DNA from: Candidatus Frankia alpina | Lineage (GTDB): Bacteria > Actinomycetota > Actinomycetes > Frankiales > Frankiaceae | Reading direction: 5' to 3' | NCBI RefSeq assembly: GCF_902806485.1 | Contig: NZ_CADCWT010000003.1 | Span: 1 to 64,000 of the forward strand | DNA: 64,000 nt | In this document: one piece after another, positions 17,575 to 26,839 of the stretch | Layout of the letters: each line of letters starts with the position of its first letter | How positions within the stretch are numbered: the first letter of the stretch is position 1 | Made by a program: the position numbers and the translations under genes | Notes under the pieces: model-generated | What the model saw: the letters and a program-made list of their open reading frames with translations, nothing else | Databases searched by the model: none | Told to the model about the DNA's origin: nothing

Positions 17575-19596
17575 GTGGCGGATCGAGCGACGGGCCGGGA
17601 CGGCACCCGAGGTGAGGCGCTGCACCCCGACGACCCGACCGTCATCGGCGCCTACCGGGTCGAGCGCCGGCTCGGCTCGGGCGGCATGGGCACGGTGTAC
17701 CTCGCCCGCGACACCGCCGGAGCCCTCGTCGCGATCAAGGTGATCCGCTCGGACCTGGCCGCCGACCCCGATTTCCGCGAACGGTTCCGGGACGAGGTCG
17801 CCGTGGCGCGCCGGGTCGCCCCGTTCTGCACCGCGCAGGTCCTCGACGCCGACCCTGCTGTCCGTCGCCCCTACCTGGTCACGGAGTACATCGACGGCGT
17901 CCGCCTCGACGACGTCGTCAACCGGTCCGGGCCGCTGCCGATGTCGACGCTGCAGGGCGTGGCGATCGGCGTGGCCAGCGCGCTGACCGCGATCCACAAG
18001 GCCGGCATCGTCCACCGGGACCTCAAGCCGAGCAACGTCATGCTGTCGTTCTCGGGTCCCCGGGTCATCGACTTCGGGATCGCCCGGGCGCTCGACGCGG
18101 CGCAGGGCCGGACCCAGACCGGCTTCGTCCTGGGCTCGGTCGGCTGGATGGCGCCCGAGCAGATGGAGGGCTCGTCGATCGGCCCGGCGGTCGACGTTTT
18201 CGCCTGGGGGCTGCTCATCGCCTACGCCGCCGTCGGCGCCCATCCCTACGGCGACGGCACCTACCTGGAGATGTCGGAGAAAATCCAGACGGGGCGGCCC
18301 AACCTGCGGGACGTGCCGGTGCAGCTGCAACCCGTCGTCCGCTCCGCGCTCGCCCGCGACTCGCGGGCCCGGCCCACGAGCGAGCGGCTGCTACTGACCC
18401 TGCTCGGCGAGGAGACGCCGCCCGGCGGGGACACCCGGGTAGCGGCCACCGCCCTCCTCGACGGCACCTGGCCGCGCAGCCGCAGCGCGGCCGCAGCCGC
18501 CGCCGGGGCGGCTGGGGTAGGCGCCGCGGCGGGCGCGGCCGCCTTCCGGACCAAGCGCTATGACGATTCGACGGCCAGGGCCGATTCGACGGCCAGGGAC
18601 GGCTCGACGGCCAGGGACGGCTCGACCGGGGTGGCCGCCGACTCCGCCGCGCCCGGCCCCCGGCGAGCCGACGCCGACCGGCCGCAGCGGACCCGCGTCG
18701 CCGGCGCCGGTGATCAGCGCCGCTGGCGGGAGGACGACGCCCCGCCGGCGGGAGAACGATGGTGGGATGAGCCGACCGACCTTCCGCCTCCATCCGGGCC
18801 GCCCGTGCCGCCGCCGGCGTTGGCCGACCTGGGCGCCGACGGGCGCGCCCCCCGCGGTGGAGGCTTCGACGAGGCTGACCGCGCCGGCGACGTTGCTTTC
18901 GGTGGTCCGGGCGCCGCCGGTGGCCAGGGGGCGCCGGCGCGCCGGCGGCGGCGCGCCGGATTCGTCCAGTACGAGGACGAGCAGCCGCCCGCCCCGGCCA
19001 CGCCCGGTCCCGCCGCCCGCGACCGCCGTGCCGAGCCGCCGCCCGTGGGCCCCGCGGACGGCCGCCGCTCGCCGCCGTCTCCCTATCCGCCCGCGGCGTC
19101 CCCGTCCCCGTCACCTCGCCAGACCGCTCGCCCGTACCCGCCGGCCCAGCCTTACCAGCGGGCCCAGCCGTACCCCCAGGCCGCCCAGCCGTATCCGCCG
19201 GCCCAGCCGTACCAGCCGGTGCGGCCCGAGGGTCGGCGAGCAGCCGACCGTGCTGACGCGGCGCGCCCGCAACCGGCGCCGCGGCAGGTTGCCGAGCGCC
19301 TCGAGCACCGCGGCCGGGCGCCTGAACCCAATGATCCCCCTGCGTCGCGGCGCCCGCGCCGCCGGTTCCGGCTGCGAATCCCCTTCAAACGGACGATCCT
19401 GGTCGTCCTGGTCGTCCTGGTCGTCCTGCTCCTGCTCTCCGCGGCGGACCAGATCGCGTCCATGGTCGACGAGCAGCGCAGCCGGCTTTGGGACAAGGCA
19501 GCCACCTCGGTCAAGAACGGCGTGGGCGACCAGGTGGACAGCCTGTGGAATCAGGCGAAGGACACCTTCGAGGGTTCCGCGGGTGGTTCGGGGTGA
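17575..19596 (+). CDS. Membrane-anchored Ser/Thr protein kinase
   Basis: Residues 25-275 form a Hanks-type kinase with all key parts: GSGGMGTVY loop, Lys55 (VAIKV), HRDLKPSN at 147-154, DFG at 166-168 and APE at 193-195. Residues 310-600 are a long low-complexity linker with tandem motifs (STARDGSTARDGST; QPYPPAQPYQ repeats). A single hydrophobic helix near residue 605-622, made of repeated VVLVVL units, anchors it. About 50 outside residues follow, with no PASTA repeats or recognisable sensor domain. The kinase domain would be cytoplasmic. Substrates are unknown. The GTG start at 17575 has weak ribosome-site support. It is unrelated in sequence to its quinone and sulfur neighbours. Confidence 0.88.
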   Translation: MADRATGRDGTRGEALHPDDPTVIGAYRVERRLGSGGMGTVYLARDTAGALVAIKVIRSDLAADPDFRERFRDEVAVARRVAPFCTAQVLDADPAVRRPYLVTEYIDGVRLDDVVNRSGPLPMSTLQGVAIGVASALTAIHKAGIVHRDLKPSNVMLSFSGPRVIDFGIARALDAAQGRTQTGFVLGSVGWMAPEQMEGSSIGPAVDVFAWGLLIAYAAVGAHPYGDGTYLEMSEKIQTGRPNLRDVPVQLQPVVRSALARDSRARPTSERLLLTLLGEETPPGGDTRVAATALLDGTWPRSRSAAAAAAGAAGVGAAAGAAAFRTKRYDDSTARADSTARDGSTARDGSTGVAADSAAPGPRRADADRPQRTRVAGAGDQRRWREDDAPPAGERWWDEPTDLPPPSGPPVPPPALADLGADGRAPRGGGFDEADRAGDVAFGGPGAAGGQGAPARRRRRAGFVQYEDEQPPAPATPGPAARDRRAEPPPVGPADGRRSPPSPYPPAASPSPSPRQTARPYPPAQPYQRAQPYPQAAQPYPPAQPYQPVRPEGRRAADRADAARPQPAPRQVAERLEHRGRAPEPNDPPASRRPRRRFRLRIPFKRTILVVLVVLVVLLLLSAADQIASMVDEQRSRLWDKAATSVKNGVGDQVDSLWNQAKDTFEGSAGGSG

Positions 19597-19657
19597 CGGT
19601 GCACCGAATGGACGACCGGCATGGGTAAACCTGCCGCCGGATAGGTACACCGACCTC

Positions 19658-20080
19658 ATGGCGAATATCTCAAGCAAGATCAATGAATTCCTGCACAGCT
19701 CGAAGACCCGAGAGATGGTCGACAAGGCCAAGGCCAAGGCCGCGGCCAACAAGTCCGAGAACCGGGCCAAGATCAAGCAGGTGCAGCAGAAGTTCACTAG
19801 CCGCACGCGGAGCCCCGGTCATCACGATGCCCCGGGTAGCCCCCCGCCCGCCGGCGGCCCGGCCACCGGCGCGACCCCGGGTCATCCGGGCGGCCACGAC
19901 GCGGAGCACGGCTACGGTGAGCGCCCCTCCGCCGGCTCCGGGGCTGACTCCGGGGCCGACTCCGGCCACGGCGAGCGCCCGACCGGGTCCGGCGGTTACG
20001 GCGAGCGGCCGTCCAGTGAGTACGACGCGGAAGTCCCGGGTTCCGGTCCGGCCGACGCCGGTGGTCGTTCCGGCTACTGA
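19658..20080 (+). CDS. Small hypothetical protein, helical N-terminus and repeat tail
   Basis: The 140-residue product has a highly charged, helix-forming N-terminal 50 residues (KINEFLHSSKTREMVDKAKA, then NKSENRAKIKQVQQKFTSR). A Gly/Ser/Pro-rich tail with repeated motifs follows (GYGERPSAGSG, HGERPTGSG, GYGERPSS). There is no signal peptide or membrane segment. It starts 62 bases after the kinase gene and ends 87 bases before mqnC. I do not recognise the family. The order suggests transcription with the kinase, of which it could be a substrate, but nothing in the sequence proves that. Confidence 0.65.
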   Translation: MANISSKINEFLHSSKTREMVDKAKAKAAANKSENRAKIKQVQQKFTSRTRSPGHHDAPGSPPPAGGPATGATPGHPGGHDAEHGYGERPSAGSGADSGADSGHGERPTGSGGYGERPSSEYDAEVPGSGPADAGGRSGY

Positions 20081-20166
20081 TCGTCCGGCCGTTCGACCCC
20101 GGACGTCCCGGTGTCGGCCTCAGGCGACGCGGCCCGGCACCGGGACCCAGGTCGTACCATCGCGGC

Positions 20167-21378
20167 ATGAGCCTTGTGGATGCCGACGGCGAAACTGCGG
20201 TGGGTCGGGGCGACGGCGGCGGTGACGGTGAGATCCGGTCGATCCTGGACCGGGCCGCCGAGGGCGGCCGCATCTCGCCCAAGGAGGCACTGCTCCTCTA
20301 CACCCGGGCCCCCCTGCACGCACTCGGCAAGGCGGCAGACACGGTGCGCCGCCGCCGGTATCCCGACGGCATCGCCACCTACATCATCGACCGTAACATC
20401 AACTACACGAACATCTGCGTGACGGCCTGCCGGTTCTGCGCGTTCTACCGGGCGCCGAAGCACGCTGAGGGCTGGGTCCGCGATGTCGACGACATCGTCG
20501 CCAAGTGCGGCGAGGCCGTGGAGCTCGGGGCCACCCAGATCATGCTGCAGGGTGGCCACAATCCCGACTTCGGCATCGAGTGGTACGAGCAGGTGTTCGG
20601 CGCGATCAAGGCGGCCTACCCGCAGCTCGCCCTGCATTCGCTGGGCGCCAGCGAGGTCGTGCACATCGCCCGCACGTCCGGCCTGACCTTCCCCGAGGTC
20701 ATCACCCGGCTGCGCGATGCGGGCCTGGACAGCTTCGCTGGCGCCGGCGCGGAGATCCTCACCGAACGCCCCCGGCACGCCATCGCCCCGCTCAAGGAGC
20801 CCGGCCACGTCTGGCTGTCGGTGATGGAGACCGCGCACACCCTCGGCCTGGAATCGACCGCCACGTTCATGATAGGCACCGGAGAGACGAACGCCGAGCG
20901 CATCGAGCACCTGCGAATGATCCGGGATGTGCAGGATCGCACCGGCGGCTTCCGCTCGTTCATCCCGTGGACGTACCAGCCGGAGAACAACCATCTCGGC
21001 GGGCGCACCCAGGCCACGAGGCTGGAGTACCTGCGCCTCGTCGCCGTCGCCCGGCTGTTCTTCGACAACATCGCCCACCTGCAGGGCTCGTGGCTGACGA
21101 CCGGCGAGGAGGTCGGCCAGCTCACCCTGCACATGGGCGCCGACGACCTCGGTTCGGTGATGCTGGAGGAGAACGTCGTCTCCTCCGCCGGCGCCCGTCA
21201 CCGCACCAACCGCTCCGAGCTCATCTCCCTGATCCGTACCGCCGGCCGCATTCCCGCGCAGCGCGACACCCTCTACCGACATCTCGTCGTCCACCGCGAC
21301 CCGGCGCAGGACCCGACCGATGACCGCGTTGCCTCGCACTTCTCCTCCACCGTCCTACCGCTTGTCTCGGCCACCTGA
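20167..21378 (+). CDS. mqnC: Cyclic dehypoxanthinyl futalosine synthase (radical SAM)
   Basis: MqnC cyclises dehypoxanthinyl futalosine through a radical mechanism, before MqnD cleavage. The 403-residue protein has the radical-SAM cysteines Cys84, Cys88 and Cys91 in ICVTACRFCAFYR, preceded by IDRNINYTN, a signature that separates it from MqnE. LQGGHNPDFGIEWYEQ and FIPWTYQPENN are also MqnC-type. The first 20 residues are acidic and Gly-rich and probably unstructured. It begins the second menaquinone block with the deaminase and menG downstream on the same strand. MqnE, about 13 kb away, is a paralogue from the same superfamily. Confidence 0.94.
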   Translation: MSLVDADGETAVGRGDGGGDGEIRSILDRAAEGGRISPKEALLLYTRAPLHALGKAADTVRRRRYPDGIATYIIDRNINYTNICVTACRFCAFYRAPKHAEGWVRDVDDIVAKCGEAVELGATQIMLQGGHNPDFGIEWYEQVFGAIKAAYPQLALHSLGASEVVHIARTSGLTFPEVITRLRDAGLDSFAGAGAEILTERPRHAIAPLKEPGHVWLSVMETAHTLGLESTATFMIGTGETNAERIEHLRMIRDVQDRTGGFRSFIPWTYQPENNHLGGRTQATRLEYLRLVAVARLFFDNIAHLQGSWLTTGEEVGQLTLHMGADDLGSVMLEENVVSSAGARHRTNRSELISLIRTAGRIPAQRDTLYRHLVVHRDPAQDPTDDRVASHFSSTVLPLVSAT

Positions 21379-21558
21379 GCCGGCTGCTTCGAGGTTTCCG
21401 GCCGGCGCCTTCTGGCGGACGATCAGGAACGCCCGCTTCGAGGCCGGCGATCTTGATCCCGCTACGATCCGGGGTGTCGGCAGGCTTCCCGTCGACGCCC
21501 CGCTCTCCAAACGGGTCCGGCCTGCGCCGCCACGGACGGGACGCCATAGATTGGCCCG

Positions 21559-22662
21559 ATGAGCGAGTCCGCCGAGTCTCCGGCCCTGGTCCCGGCGGCG
21601 ACTGGGCCGAAGATCGAGCTGCATGTCCACCTGGAGGGGACGGTCCGCCCGGCGACGCTGCTGGAGATGGCGCGGCGTAACGAGGAGGCGTTGCCGTCGC
21701 GGACGGTCGAAGGCCTCACGGAGCTGTACCGCTTCCGCGACTTCAACCATTTCATCCAGGTCTGGGTCATGACGACGCACGTGATGCGGACCGAGGCCGA
21801 CTTCCGCCAGATCGTCGTCGACTACGCCGCCGAGGCGGCCGCGCACGGGGCCGTCTACCTGGAGGGCATCTTTTCGCCCTGGTTCCGCGTCCAGCGCGGC
21901 GTCCGCGTCGAGGAGATCTTCAACGGCTACGCCGACGGGGCGGCCGAGGCCCGGGAGCGCTACGGCGTCGAGGTGCGCCTGACCCCGGACATCGACCGGG
22001 TGCTGCCCGTCGAGGCGGCCACCGAGGTGGCCCGCTGGGCGGCGCGTTTCGCCGAGCGTGGCGTCGTCGGCCTCGGGCTCGGCGGCCCGGAGGTCGGCCA
22101 TCCGCCGGAGCCGTTCGCGCCCGCGTTCGCCCTGGCCGCGGACGCCGGGCTCGCCGCGGTGCCGCACGCGGGGGAGACCGACGGCCCGGCGTCCATCCGC
22201 GGCGCGCTCGACGCGCTCGGCGCCCGGCGGATCCGCCACGGCATCCGCGCGGTCGAGGACCCGGTGCTGCTGCGCCGCCTGGCCGACGAGGGGATCGTGC
22301 TCGACGTGTGCCCGGTGTCGAACCTGCGGACCAGCTCGGTGCCCCGACTGCGTGACCATCCGTTGCTCGCGTTGCAGGCCGCCGGGGTGGCCTGTTCACT
22401 GGCCACCGACGACCCGGCGATGTTCGGCACCGATCTCGGCGTCGAGCACGCCGTCGCCGCCGGGATCGGCGCCCGCGCCCGCGACCTGTACGCGGCCGGC
22501 GTCGCCGGGGCGCTGTGCGACGAGGCGACCCGCGACCGGCTGCGCAGCCTCGGTGCGGCCACCGACTGGGACGACGCGGAGAACGCGGCCCGTGCCGCCG
22601 CCCAGACGGCCCTCGCCCAGTTCGGCAGCGGGCCCCCCGACGGGGGACCGGCCGATGACTGA
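21559..22662 (+). CDS. Adenosine-deaminase-family protein, probable aminofutalosine deaminase
   Basis: The 367-residue protein has the zinc amidohydrolase motifs: HVHLEG near residue 26 (HxH), HAGE near residue 210, a RIRHGIRA segment near 226, and [12 protein letters not shown] near 275 (catalytic Asp pair). Adenosine deaminase homologues convert 6-amino-6-deoxyfutalosine to futalosine in organisms whose MqnE makes the amino form. Its position between mqnC and menG makes that role likelier than general adenosine salvage, but the sequence alone cannot decide. The ATG at 21559 gives MSESAESP and a conserved domain start at residue 18. The stop lies inside a tandem repeat that continues towards menG. 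Confidence 0.85.
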   Translation: MSESAESPALVPAATGPKIELHVHLEGTVRPATLLEMARRNEEALPSRTVEGLTELYRFRDFNHFIQVWVMTTHVMRTEADFRQIVVDYAAEAAAHGAVYLEGIFSPWFRVQRGVRVEEIFNGYADGAAEARERYGVEVRLTPDIDRVLPVEAATEVARWAARFAERGVVGLGLGGPEVGHPPEPFAPAFALAADAGLAAVPHAGETDGPASIRGALDALGARRIRHGIRAVEDPVLLRRLADEGIVLDVCPVSNLRTSSVPRLRDHPLLALQAAGVACSLATDDPAMFGTDLGVEHAVAAGIGARARDLYAAGVAGALCDEATRDRLRSLGAATDWDDAENAARAAAQTALAQFGSGPPDGGPADD

Positions 22663-22754
22663 TCGGCAGGGTGTGGATCGGCACGGCGTAGATCGGCACG
22701 GCGTAGATCGGCACGGTGGATCGGCAGGGTGTGGATCGGCACGGTGTGGATCGG
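22660..22754. repeat. Tandem 15-bp repeat between deaminase and menG
   Basis: About six copies of a 15-base unit close to TGGATCGGCACGGTG follow one another, with small changes (CACGGCG, CAGGGTG) and one unit shortened by two bases. The array starts at the stop codon of the deaminase gene and ends 24 bases before the menG start. GGATCGGC is shared by most units. It is not a CRISPR array: there are no spacers. Confidence 0.85.
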
Positions 22755-22777
22755 GGTCGACGACGGGAGGGCGCGCG

Positions 22778-23497
22778 GTGAGCAGGGCGAGGCTGGACAA
22801 GCGGCCGCAGGAGGTCGCGGCGATGTTCGACGGCGTGGCCGGGCGCTACGACCTGACGAACGCCGTGCTCTCCGGCGGCCTCGACCGGACGTGGCGGCGG
22901 GCCACCGCCGCCGCCCTCGACCTGCGTCCGGGCCTGCGGGTCCTCGACCTCGCCGCCGGCACGGCCACCTCCTCGCGGGCCTTTGCCGAGGCCGGTGCGG
23001 ACGTCGTCGCCTGCGACTTCTCCCTCGGCATGCTGCGCGCCGGCCAGCGCCGCCTCGCCGAGAAGCCCCTGGCCACCGGGCCGCGGGTGGTGCTGACCGC
23101 CGGGGACGGGCTGCACCTGCCCTTCCCCGACGCTGTCTTCGACCGCACGACGATCTCGTTCGGGCTCCGTAACGTCGCCGACACCGTGCGCTGCCTCAGT
23201 GAGCTACGTCGCGTCACTCGGCCGGGCGGCTCGCTCGTCGTCTGCGAGTTCTCCCGGCCGGTGTGGGGGCCCTGGCGGACCGTCTACCTCGAGTACCTGA
23301 TGCGGGCGCTGCCGAAGGTGGCGCGCACGGTTAGCAGCAGTCCGGACTCCTACGTCTACCTGGCCGAGTCGATCCGGGCGTGGCCCGCCCAGGCCGTGCT
23401 CGCCGACCTGCTGCGCGAGGCCGGCTGGTCGCGCGTCACCTGGCGTAACCTCACCGGCGGCGTCGTCGTCCTCCACCGCGGCCACGTCCCCGACTGA
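22778..23497 (+). CDS. menG: Demethylmenaquinone methyltransferase (UbiE/MenG)
   Basis: MenG uses S-adenosylmethionine to methylate the demethylquinone ring, the last step of menaquinone synthesis. The 239-residue protein has [20 protein letters not shown] near residue 12, the SAM loop [19 protein letters not shown] near residue 50, and [17 protein letters not shown] near residue 128. All are diagnostic of the UbiE/MenG family. The GTG start at 22778 is preceded by GGGAGG with 7-base spacing, which fixes it. It is the third gene of the mqnC block and converges with the broken hydrolase gene 23 bases after its end. Confidence 0.93.
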   Translation: MSRARLDKRPQEVAAMFDGVAGRYDLTNAVLSGGLDRTWRRATAAALDLRPGLRVLDLAAGTATSSRAFAEAGADVVACDFSLGMLRAGQRRLAEKPLATGPRVVLTAGDGLHLPFPDAVFDRTTISFGLRNVADTVRCLSELRRVTRPGGSLVVCEFSRPVWGPWRTVYLEYLMRALPKVARTVSSSPDSYVYLAESIRAWPAQAVLADLLREAGWSRVTWRNLTGGVVVLHRGHVPD

Positions 23498-23520
23498 TCG
23501 ACGCCGGCCGTGGCCCTAGC

Positions 23521-24238
23521 TCAGCCGGGTAGGTGCGACTCGACCCAGGTCAGGGTGCGTGACCAGGCATCGCGGGCCGATGCCGGGTGGTGGGACGCGG
23601 GGCGGGCGTCGTTGTGGAAGCCGTGCCCGGCCTCGGGATAGCGGATGATCTCGGTGGGCACGGGGGCCGCGGACGTCGCGACCCGCAGCGCCTCGACGTC
23701 CTCGACGGGGATGCTCGGGTCCTGGTCGCCGTACAGGCCGAGCCACGGCGCCTGCAGCCGCCCGGCGATCTCCAACGGGCTCGGCTCACCGAAGCTCCGG
23801 GTGCGGATCCCGTCGCCGTAGAACGTGATCGCCGCGCCGAACGGGCGGGCCACCGCGGCCTGGAAGGCGATGCTCCCGCCCAGGCAGAAGCCGACGACGG
23901 CGCAGCGGTCCAGCGCCGTCCCCTCCTCGGCGAGGAGGGGACGGCGCGGCGTCGACGTCGTCCAGCAGGTCCGTGCCGTCAAGGTCCTCGACTACTTTGA
24001 TCGCCGAGGCGACGTCGTCGTAGGCGAAGACCGGCGAGCCGACGCGGTGGAACAGGTCGGGCGCGATCGCCCGCCAGCCGGCCAGGGCGAAGCGGCTACA
24101 CAGTCCCTGCACATGTTCGGTGAGGCCGAACGCCTCGTGCAGGATGATGACGCCGCCGCGCGCGGGTCCGGCGGGTTCGGCGAGCGTCGCCGGGGCAGGC
24201 CCATCGGCGGTGGGGAGGACGACGGTCTCTTCGGTCAT
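23521..24238 (-). pseudogene. Dienelactone hydrolase family protein, frameshifted
   Basis: From ATG 24238 the product reads as the N-terminal half of a dienelactone hydrolase (VIILHEAFGLTEHVQGLCSR, then APDLFHR and DLLDDVDAA). At about 23930-23945 the sense moves to another frame and continues LLAEEGTALDRCAVVGFCLGGS to the stop at 23521. The catalytic Cys is in GFCLGG, the Asp in YGDQDPSIP and the His in AGHGFHND, so all three survive but in two frames. The frame break lies inside a 29-bp palindrome. Either the gene is inactivated by a small indel at the palindrome, or the hairpin caused a sequencing error. The intact enzyme would be about 240 residues, a cytoplasmic alpha/beta hydrolase. Confidence 0.75.
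23916..23944. repeat. Perfect 14-bp inverted repeat at the hydrolase frame break
   Basis: CCGTCCCCTCCTCG (23916-23929) is followed by one base and then its exact reverse complement (23931-23944). It lies inside the dienelactone hydrolase coding sequence exactly where the reading frame changes. Such a hairpin can promote slippage in replication or mislead sequencing. Confidence 0.9.
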
Positions 24239-24270
24239 CGGATCTCTCGATTCGGAACAATGTCGCGGCG

Positions 24271-24306
24271 GATAGCCGGGTTCGTGCTGGATAGCCGGGT
24301 TCGTGC
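24271..24306. repeat. Two direct 17-bp repeats upstream of the hydrolase
   Basis: GATAGCCGGGTTCGTGC occurs twice (24271-24287 and 24290-24306), separated by two bases. It lies just upstream of the start of the hydrolase pseudogene, in its probable promoter region. Its role is unknown. Confidence 0.8.
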
Positions 24307-25121
24307 GGGATTGCAGTGGTTGGGCACGGGGCTGAGTCGATCGTGGCGCGCCCGTGCCGACACGTCTGATGCTATTGGTCGGATTTAGGAAACTTTGCGG
24401 CTTTTCGGGGTTAGATGACACGGCGTAGTCGAGGCGGCATGCGCTCGGGCTGGCGGTTGCGCGGGTCGGGTCAGGTTAGGTCGGGTCAGTCAGATCGGGC
24501 CGGATCGGGTCGGAATGTCGTGGCCGCCAGGTCGGGGTGGTCCCTTCCGGCTGGGGGTCGCCCACCTGGGCCGGTCGAGACCGCCCGTTCGGGCGGCGCG
24601 GTCTGGTCCGGAGGTGCCCCGCGCGGGCCGGTGGCACCGGTCCGAAGCAGCCGCCGCCCGCGGACGAGCGCCGCGTTTCGGGCGGCCAGCGGGGAACTAC
24701 CCCGCACTGGCGGTGATCCCACCCGGTGGGAAGAAGGTGCCATGGGCCATTTCCGACCGTGGGCTGCATGTAGTGACCGAATTGCGATGCGTGACACGCC
24801 GGAGGGGCGGAAGTGGGTGCCATGCGCGCGACCAGCAGTCATGCAAGGAGAGGGGTCGGCATTATACGCTCGTCTAGAAGTTGCGTCAGAACGCTGCGGC
24901 GGGTCCGCGCGGGCCGGGAGGTGGAAACGGTCGCTCACGGTGGTCATTGAGTGCGCGAAGTCGACTCGTCCGGTCTTCAGAGCATCCTGGTTGGTGCGAT
25001 TGGCCAGCGTAGGGCCTACACTCGCCGAGGACGCTCGTGAAGAATTTCACGAGCACTCAAGCGGAGGGTTCCGGCCGGGAGTGCTCCCGGGACGGGTGGT
25101 CGAGCAGATCCGGAGCAATGG
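24307..25121. other. Long intergenic region upstream of the reductase gene
   Basis: About 815 bases without a convincing gene. Part of it (24455-24530) is built from short GGTCGGGTCAG-like elements, and 24730-25060 has lower GC than the coding regions. Frames open here (for example 24415-25308) read as low-complexity and do not resemble any family. The region probably carries promoters for both flanking genes. Confidence 0.45.
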
Positions 25122-26432
25122 GTGGCCATGGCGACGACAAGGACTGACGGCGCGGGCGGTGGGTCGACGACCGACGCTGACGTCATCGTGGTCGGCGCCG
25201 GCCCCGGTGGTTCGTCCGCCGCCTACCACCTGGCCAGCACCGGGTTGGACGTCCTGTTGGTCGAGAAGACGACCTTCCCGCGCGAGAAGGTCTGCGGCGA
25301 CGGGCTGACTCCGCGCGCCGTGCGCAGCCTCGTCGAGATGGGCATCGACACCTCGCCCGCCGCCGGCTGGGCGCGCAACAAGGGCCTGCGCATCGTCGGC
25401 GGTGGCGTGCGGATGGAGCTGCCCTGGCCGGACCTGGCCAGCTGGCCAGGCTACGGCCTCGTCCGCCCCCGGCTGGACTTCGACGACCTGCTCGTCCGGC
25501 ACGCGGTGAAGGCCGGCGCCCGGCTGCAGGAGGGCACGGCCGTCACCGGCCCGCTGATCGACGAGCGCACCGGCCGGGTCGTCGGCGTCCTGGCGCGCAC
25601 CGGGCCCGACCGGGAGCCGGTGACCTATCGCGCGCCGCTGATTATCGCTGCGGACGGTAACAGCGCCCGGATCGCGTTGGCGCTCGGCATCCGTCGCCGC
25701 GAGGACCGTCCGCTCGGCGTCGCGGTCCGTCGCTACTACCGCAGCCCGCTCACCAACGACGACCATCTCGAGTCCCATCTCGAGCTGTGGGAGGGCCGGC
25801 CGCGCGAGAGCTGCCTGCTTCCCGGCTACGGCTGGATCTTCGGCGTCGGCGACGGCACCAGCAACGTCGGTCTCGGTCTGCTGAACACCACCGACGCCTT
25901 TCAGCACACCAACTACGCCGACCTGCTGCGCCGCTGGCTCGGCGCGCTGCCGCCCGAGTGGGGGTTCACCGAGGACAACGCGATCGGTCCGGTGCGCGGC
26001 AGCGCCCTGCCCATGGGCTTCAACCGCACCCCGCACTACCGCGACGGCGTGCTGCTCGTCGGCGACGCCGGCGGCATGGTCAACCCGTTCAACGGCGAGG
26101 GCATCGCCTACGCGCTGGAGTCGGGCCGGTACGCTGCCGAGGTCGCCGTGCAGGCCCTCGCCCGTGCCGAGGGGCCCGCCCGGGAACGCGCCCTCGGACA
26201 CTACCCGGCGATAATCCGCACCCAGTACGGCGGGTATTACACTCTTGGCCGATACTTCGTCCAGCTCATCGGGAATCCGACCATAATGGCGCTCGGGACG
26301 AAGTACGGGCTGCCACGGCCGATGCTCATGCGTTTCGTTCTCAAGATCATGGCAAATCTCACCGACCCCCGGGGAGGGGATGCGATGGACCGGTTGATCA
26401 ACGCAATGACCCGGCTCGCTCCCGCGGCCTGA
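25122..26432 (+). CDS. Geranylgeranyl-reductase-family FAD oxidoreductase
   Basis: The 436-residue protein has an FAD fold at DVIVVGAGPGGSSAAYHLAS near residue 17, the family signature REKVCGDGLTPRAVRSL near residue 56, a second FAD motif GVLLVGDAGGMVNPFNGEGI near residue 308, and a C-terminal region with hydrophobic stretches. Such enzymes saturate isoprenoid double bonds; in Mycobacterium the homologue MenJ reduces one isoprene unit of menaquinone. Partly hydrogenated menaquinones are usual in actinomycetes, and this gene stands between the menaquinone genes and complex I, so the same role is likely. The GTG start at 25122 has GGAG six bases upstream; ATG 25128 is the alternative. Confidence 0.87.
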   Translation: MAMATTRTDGAGGGSTTDADVIVVGAGPGGSSAAYHLASTGLDVLLVEKTTFPREKVCGDGLTPRAVRSLVEMGIDTSPAAGWARNKGLRIVGGGVRMELPWPDLASWPGYGLVRPRLDFDDLLVRHAVKAGARLQEGTAVTGPLIDERTGRVVGVLARTGPDREPVTYRAPLIIAADGNSARIALALGIRRREDRPLGVAVRRYYRSPLTNDDHLESHLELWEGRPRESCLLPGYGWIFGVGDGTSNVGLGLLNTTDAFQHTNYADLLRRWLGALPPEWGFTEDNAIGPVRGSALPMGFNRTPHYRDGVLLVGDAGGMVNPFNGEGIAYALESGRYAAEVAVQALARAEGPARERALGHYPAIIRTQYGGYYTLGRYFVQLIGNPTIMALGTKYGLPRPMLMRFVLKIMANLTDPRGGDAMDRLINAMTRLAPAA

Positions 26433-26444
26433 CGTGTTATTCGG

Positions 26445-26480
26445 GTCGATCCGGCGGCGTGCCGCATGGACCGGATCGAC
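26445..26480 (+). terminator. Hairpin after the reductase gene
   Basis: A perfect 10-bp stem, GTCGATCCGG (26445-26454) with CCGGATCGAC (26471-26480), closes a 16-base loop 12 bases after the stop of the reductase gene. It is a likely transcription terminator separating it from the nuo operon. The loop itself contains a small CGGC/GCCG stem. Confidence 0.6.
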
Positions 26481-26839
26481 GGCTTTACGGTATATCGAAC
26501 ATGGCGGCGTCGGTGCTGGTGGGCCGGCGTCGGGGCGGAGTTTGACCAGCCGTCGCGGCACGCCCGGCCCGCCACCTTCTTTGCGGACAGGACTGTGGGC
26601 ACGACCCGCCATCGGTTCGGCTCTCGGGGGGAGCCGGCGGGAAGGTGCAGTCGAGGCGGCGAAGTACCACCAGGCCGGGGGATCCGGGCCGGGATTAGAT
26701 GAGGGCGCCCCGCTTCCGGGCGCCGTGACCAGTGGCGATAGACGTGACGAACACCGAGCGCGGATCGTTCGCGGTCCGTTCACCGGAAAGCCTTCCTCAT
26801 AACATCCGGTAACACTCTTTCGAAGGAGAGGAGTTCGGC
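26481..26839 (+). other. Promoter region of the nuo operon
   Basis: About 360 bases before nuoA without a credible gene. The last 50 bases are less GC-rich (CATAACATCCGGTAACACTC) and end in a strong ribosome site, GAAGGAGAGGAG, eight bases from the nuoA ATG. TAACAT or TAACAC could be a -10 element, but no -35 partner is clear by eye. Confidence 0.45.

Noticed and set aside
21559..22662. Ordinary adenosine deaminase for purine salvage
   Set aside because: Not excluded by sequence, but the position between mqnC and menG favours a role in the futalosine route.
22660..22754. Possible CRISPR array
   Set aside because: The 15-base units are directly adjacent without unique spacers, so this is a simple tandem repeat.
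24415..25308. 297-codon frame overlapping the reductase start
   Set aside because: No family resemblance, Arg/Gly/Ser-rich, and it continues out of frame into the well-supported FAD enzyme gene.
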